DNA of 8,435 bases. Origin: Candidatus Altarchaeota archaeon (GTDB lineage: Archaea > Altiarchaeota > Altiarchaeia > JAFGQM01). The stretch covers positions 1 to 8,435 of the forward strand of contig JAFGQM010000031.1 of NCBI GenBank assembly GCA_016935655.1, in the 5' to 3' direction. Positions 6,984 through 8,435 of the stretch are shown piece by piece. The stretch's first letter is position 1, and every line of letters begins with the position of its first letter. The position numbers and the translations under genes are program-made. Under the pieces are notes generated by a model. The model searched no databases. It was given only the letters and a program-made list of their open reading frames with translations, and was not told the origin of the DNA.

Positions 6984-7044
6984 CCCCTCAGTTCGCCTGT
7001 TAGTCATCATCCCGAAGTCAGTGGTTGTTCGCGTCTTCACAGAG
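6984..7044 (-). ncRNA. C/D box guide sRNA B (shares its D' guide with sRNA A)
   Basis: On the minus strand: box C GTGAAGA (7040-7034, one mismatch to RTGATGA), a 12-nt guide CGCGAACAACCA (7033-7022), box D' CTGA (7021-7018), a 7-nt spacer, box C' ATGATGA (7010-7004), a 12-nt guide CTAACAGGCGAA (7003-6992) and box D CTGA (6991-6988). CCTCT before box C can pair with GGGG after box D as a short terminal stem. The D' guide matches that of sRNA A at 11 of 12 positions, so it should also direct methylation of the A-loop U (E. coli U2552). The D guide is complementary to UUCGCCUGUUAG, which may be the 3' side of the same A-loop. It lies between two minus-strand protein genes and might be processed from a longer transcript, since I see no strong TATA box at the right distance. 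Confidence 0.85.
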
Positions 7045-7100
7045 GCGGTATAATTTGAGGTTAATGAATTGAAAATGAGTGTCCAGGGTCTTGACTGCAT

Positions 7101-7460
7101 TTATCCAGAGACTAATGCCTGCAGTTCTGAATAACAGCCTTGGCTTTCTTGTGTAGAATCCATCAGGGCGCAAGCGTTCTTAGCTTTTTCTGAGCTCTCC
7201 TTAAGGATTCCTTTTGCAACTTCCCGGAGACAGAAATTATAGATTGTATTGTCATTCCCTGCACCGCTTAGAGGGAGGCATAGACTCGAATCCTCGTATT
7301 CGATTGCAAGATTCCTTAAACAGGGTTCCATCTCTATTTTGCCCAGGTTCATGCACTCATTAAATCTGCTGTCTTTGGGATCGGATCTGCTGAGAATTAG
7401 GACCAAAGCCATTATGGCTACTAGAAGTCCAATCGTAAGAAATGAATAGCGCTTGTTCAT
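7101..7460 (-). CDS. Small membrane-anchored six-Cys protein
   Basis: I do not recognise a named family. The start chosen is the ATG at 7460, giving 119 aa. The frame stays open further upstream, but that extension runs into the probable tRNA and lacks a signal. Residues 1-4 are basic and polar, and 7-24 form a hydrophobic signal anchor (FLTIGLLVAIMALVLILS). The rest is hydrophilic with six cysteines at 36, 47, 61, 77, 97 and 109. The spacing suggests degenerate repeats of the form C-L-R-x-[LV]-A followed by a second Cys: CLRNLA (47-52), CLREVA (77-82) and CYSELQ (109-114). Similar Cys/helix repeats occur in secreted proteins of small archaea, so an exported disulfide-bonded protein is inferred. 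It may work with the neighbouring large anchored Cys-rich protein. A TATA candidate lies at 7486-7496. Confidence 0.75.
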   Translation of the reverse strand: MNKRYSFLTIGLLVAIMALVLILSRSDPKDSRFNECMNLGKIEMEPCLRNLAIEYEDSSLCLPLSGAGNDNTIYNFCLREVAKGILKESSEKAKNACALMDSTQESQGCYSELQALVSG

Positions 7461-7480
7461 AGCGTATACATCCCTCAAAG

Positions 7481-7493
7481 AAAGAAAAATAAA
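7481..7493 (-). terminator. T-rich tract after the tRNA, overlapping the promoter of the six-Cys gene
   Basis: Immediately downstream of the predicted tRNA 3' end the minus strand reads TTTATTTTTCTTT. Such T-rich tracts terminate archaeal tRNA transcripts. The same bases are centred near 7490, about 30 nt upstream of the six-Cys gene ATG, so they probably double as its TATA element. Confidence 0.45.
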
Positions 7494-7685
7494 TAGCGGG
7501 GGTGGGATGTTCCTGGGGTTGGCTTTCACCAAGACCCATTTTGAACCACACGACCTCCGGGTTTCCGAAAGTCTGACTCAAGAGTGCATTTCTCATGAGC
7601 CTAGACTCATATGAGCTTCGCCTGCACCAAAGAGTTTGTCTCCTTAAGCGCATCCGGCGAGCACTCCTGGCTGCTCAACCCCGCT
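7494..7685 (-). tRNA. Probable initiator tRNA-Met (CAU) split by three introns
   Basis: On the minus strand AGCGGGG (7685-7679) pairs perfectly over 7 bp with CCCCGCT (7501-7495), followed by A73. The A1-U72 pair is typical of archaeal initiators. The D-arm is GAGC-AGCCAGGAGT-GCTC (7676-7659). The anticodon stem begins CCGG (7657-7654) and ends CCCGG (7561-7557), followed by AGGTC. The best CAU exon between them is GCTCATA (7616-7610), giving a mature CCGGG-CTCATAA-CCCGG arm. This implies introns at 7653-7617 (30/31) and 7609-7563 (37/38). A third intron, 7539-7508, splits the T-loop at 59/60. Its TGGG pairs with exon CCCA between 3-nt bulges, close to a bulge-helix-bulge, and splicing restores TTCAAAT. 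Two weaknesses: I cannot build a clean BHB for the first two introns, and the T-stem strand GTGTGG has one extra T opposite CCCAC. CCA is not encoded. Confidence 0.55.
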
Positions 7686-7712
7686 ATTATGAGCACTTAG
7701 TTAGAAATTCAA

Positions 7713-7722
7713 CCTTTTAAAG
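7713..7722 (-). promoter_or_regulatory. TATA-like box of the intron-containing tRNA
   Basis: CTTTAAAAGG on the minus strand (7722-7713) lies about 33 nt upstream of the predicted tRNA 5' end, a normal distance for an archaeal tRNA promoter. The next 80 bp up to the SRP RNA contain no gene and appear to be two back-to-back promoters. Confidence 0.45.
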
Positions 7723-7769
7723 CATTTTTTGGTTATCTTTAACCTGCAATGTCCCCCTTACACTCACTA

Positions 7770-7784
7770 TTAAGCATTTTTTTC
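7770..7784 (+). promoter_or_regulatory. TATA-like region of the SRP RNA gene
   Basis: TTAAGCATTTTTTT is centred about 25-30 nt upstream of the SRP RNA 5' end. It closely repeats the TTTAAAGCATTTTTT at 7716-7730 near the divergent tRNA promoter. Confidence 0.4.
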
Positions 7785-7805
7785 CCATAACGCTCTAATT
7801 ACTTA

Positions 7806-8073
7806 GGTGGGCTAGACTGGGGGGTTAGGGGCCTCCTGTAACCTGAAGTCCTCTATACAGGGGTCGAATCTGAGGGGCGATTCGGTTTGATTGGGAGACG
7901 ATGGGTTATCCTCTGCGTCGATCCCTCGTCCTCTGGGGTCGTATTTGGTTCGAATCTGGTCAGGTCCTGACGGAAGCAGCCATAAGGATTAAGTGCGCCG
8001 CTCAGCGGGTCGCGAGGGGGAGTATGTTAATTCACCTATCCTATTCATCCGTCTCCACCCGATGGCGCCCACC
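7806..8073 (+). ncRNA. ffs: Archaeal SRP RNA (7S RNA)
   Basis: This is the RNA scaffold of the signal recognition particle, which binds SRP54 and SRP19 and targets membrane and secreted proteins. The 5' end GGTGGGC (7806-7812) pairs perfectly with GCCCACC (8067-8073), the helix 1 typical of archaea. The Alu domain shows GGGGGGTTAGGGGCCTCC with the conserved TGTAA (7837-7841). The helix 8 core GGTCAGGTCC (7958-7967) and GGAAGCAGCC (7972-7981) is the SRP54-binding asymmetric loop, identical to the well-known bacterial and archaeal sequence. Helix 6 probably ends in GGAG near 7893-7896. The apical tetraloop of helix 8 is TGAC rather than the usual GNRA type. The length of about 268 nt is slightly shorter than the roughly 300 nt common in archaea. 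Confidence 0.95.
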
Positions 8074-8079
8074 ACTTGA

Positions 8080-8090
8080 CTCTTTTCTTA
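8080..8090 (+). terminator. Pyrimidine-rich terminator after SRP RNA
   Basis: CTCTTTTCTTA follows the 3' end of SRP RNA by a few bases and fits an archaeal T-rich terminator. It runs directly into the TTATAT at 8088-8093, which may be the TATA box for the downstream tRNA-Ser cluster. Confidence 0.45.
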
Positions 8091-8093
8091 TAT
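8088..8093 (+). promoter_or_regulatory. TATA-like box before the tRNA-Ser cassette cluster
   Basis: TTATAT lies about 29 nt upstream of the first GCCGAGG (8120). It is the clearest TATA-like element in this region. The 23-bp leader directly before the tRNA is less TATA-like, so the upstream hairpins and the tRNA may share one primary transcript. Confidence 0.35.
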
Positions 8094-8119
8094 GAATTTC
8101 TAATTAACCGCTTTTTCGC

Positions 8120-8173
8120 GCCGAGGTACACTCGCTTGCGCATATATTGCGTGAACTCGCTCGTACCCTCGGC
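8120..8173 (+). repeat. Acceptor-stem hairpin cassette 1
   Basis: GCCGAGG (8120-8126) and CCTCGGC (8167-8173) are the exact acceptor-stem halves of the tRNA-Ser downstream. The stem extends by TAC/GTA with one bulged C. The 40-nt interior is not tRNA-like; it holds an inner stem GCGCA (8138-8142) / TGCGT (8148-8152) with a 5-nt loop. It shares 23 identical bases (8115-8137) with cassette 2. Function unknown. Confidence 0.85.
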
Positions 8174-8196
8174 TACATTAGCTTAGTTTCATTCGC

Positions 8197-8251
8197 GCCG
8201 AGGTACACTCGCTTACGCATACCCTGCGTGGGCTTCGCTCGTACCCTCGGC
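8197..8251 (+). repeat. Acceptor-stem hairpin cassette 2
   Basis: This has the same plan as cassette 1, 77 bp further on: GCCGAGG (8197-8203), TAC/GTA extension, inner stem ACGCA (8215-8219) / TGCGT (8225-8229) and CCTCGGC (8245-8251). The inner G-U pair of cassette 1 is A-U here and the 5-nt loop differs. The 48 bp at 8157-8204, spanning the end of cassette 1 and the leader of cassette 2, recur exactly at 8235-8282 leading into the tRNA. The units are therefore tandem duplications sharing a 23-nt spacer. Confidence 0.88.
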
Positions 8252-8274
8252 TACATTAGCTTAGTTTCATTCGC

Positions 8275-8359
8275 GCCGAGGTGGCGGAATCCGGCTAACG
8301 CGCTAGACTTGAGATCTAGTGTCCTCCGGGACATTTGGGTTCAAATCCCAACCTCGGCG
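8275..8359 (+). tRNA. tRNA-Ser (UGA)
   Basis: A complete class II tRNA of 85 nt. The acceptor GCCGAGG (8275-8281) pairs with CCTCGGC (8352-8358), and the discriminator is G73 (8359), as expected for serine. The anticodon arm is CTAGA-CTTGAGA-TCTAG (8303-8319), with anticodon TGA at 8310-8312, reading UCA and related codons. The long variable arm GTCC-TCCG-GGAC (8321-8332) is the serine identity element. The T-arm is TTGGG-TTCAAAT-CCCAA (8335-8351). There is no intron and no encoded CCA. The 5' leader and the 3' flank are both repeated in neighbouring cassettes. Confidence 0.96.
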
Positions 8360-8376
8360 TCTACTTCTTCTACACC
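8349..8376 (+). repeat. 28-bp direct repeat, copy 1 (tRNA-Ser 3' end and trailer)
   Basis: The bases from CAA of the T-stem through CCTCGGCG and the pyrimidine-rich trailer to ACACC recur exactly at 8408-8435, 59 bp downstream. The trailer TCTACTTCTTCTACACC may serve as a weak terminator or processing region. Confidence 0.9.
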
Positions 8377-8381
8377 TGGGA

Positions 8382-8418
8382 GCCGAGGGCTACCGACGAA
8401 GTCGGTTCAACCTCGGCG
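8382..8418 (+). repeat. Acceptor-stem mini-element 3, downstream of tRNA-Ser
   Basis: GCCGAGG (8382-8388) and CCTCGGC (8411-8417), plus G, duplicate the tRNA-Ser acceptor stem and discriminator around a 22-nt body. The body is a perfect 6-bp hairpin, ACCGAC-GAA-GTCGGT (8392-8406), followed by TCAA. The sequence GGTTCAA-CCTCGGCG equals the tRNA T-arm region with ATCCCAA lost between two CAA repeats, so it looks like a deletion derivative of the tRNA. It is too small to be a functional tRNA. Confidence 0.82.
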
Positions 8419-8435
8419 TCTACTTCTTCTACACC
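8408..8435 (+). repeat. 28-bp direct repeat, copy 2, reaching the window end
   Basis: An exact copy of 8349-8376. The window ends on the last repeated base, so a longer array may continue beyond it. Confidence 0.9.

Noticed and set aside
7461..7653. Longer start for the six-Cys protein or a 97-aa minus-strand reading frame
   Set aside because: Both run through the probable split tRNA and its T-rich tract. The chosen start at 7460 gives a proper signal anchor and promoter spacing.
7686..7697. TGCTCATAA just upstream of the tRNA 5' end as part of a permuted tRNA-Met
   Set aside because: It matches the sRNA A target by 9 nt, but the 3' half of the tRNA lies downstream in normal order and no bulge-helix-bulge joins it. 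Probably chance, as CTCAT occurs three times in this A/T-rich stretch.
7901..8095. 64-aa open frame on the plus strand
   Set aside because: It lies inside and past the SRP RNA, and its translation has no protein-like features.
8115..8282. CRISPR-like tandem repeat
   Set aside because: There are only two full units with 77-78 bp period. The repeats are long hairpins sharing tRNA acceptor-stem ends, the intervals are also conserved, and there are no cas genes.
8349..8435. attL/attR pair of an element integrated in tRNA-Ser
   Set aside because: The two copies are only 59 bp apart with no integrase between them. Short-range duplication fits better, though an element beyond the window end cannot be excluded.

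Overview
The window reads as a piece of an uncultivated archaeal chromosome. The evidence is an archaeal-type SRP RNA with paired ends (helix 1), two antisense-guide C/D box sRNAs, a tRNA-Ser with no encoded CCA, a probable intron-split tRNA, an RsmA/Dim1 enzyme, and A/T-rich TATA-like boxes centred about 25-33 bp upstream of start codons or RNA 5' ends with little Shine-Dalgarno signal. I cannot assign a phylum. The multi-intron tRNA, the Cys-rich anchored proteins and the compact spacing would suit a DPANN-like or a thermophilic lineage, but that is a guess.

Layout, left to right. Positions 24-97 (minus) hold a C/D box guide sRNA. It is divergent from an M20 peptidase (157-1266, plus). That peptidase converges on a minus-strand group read right to left: rsmA (3973-3275), a tsaC/YrdC gene (3282-2716, overlapping the rsmA stop by 8 nt) and a GCS2-family carboxylate-amine ligase (2675-1263). 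A small PadR regulator (4011-4325, plus) diverges from rsmA across only 37 bp. Minus-strand genes follow: a PHP phosphoesterase (4970-4320), a large membrane-anchored Cys-rich protein of unknown function (6931-5003), a second C/D sRNA (7044-6984), a small anchored six-Cys protein (7460-7101) and a probable initiator tRNA-Met with three introns (7685-7494). On the plus strand there is SRP RNA (7806-8073), then two hairpin repeats that reuse the acceptor-stem sequence of the following tRNA-Ser(UGA), the tRNA itself (8275-8359), and a third acceptor-stem-bearing mini-element that runs to the window end.

Themes. Much of the window concerns the translation apparatus: rRNA dimethylation (RsmA), tRNA t6A synthesis (TsaC), 2'-O-methylation guides, tRNAs and SRP RNA. 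The two sRNAs share one guide complementary to the 23S A-loop (predicted Um at E. coli 2552). The second guide of the first sRNA fits the tRNA-Met anticodon loop, placing the methyl group on C34. The most unusual structure is the tRNA-Ser locus, where the 7-bp acceptor stem is repeated in at least three non-tRNA cassettes around the real gene.
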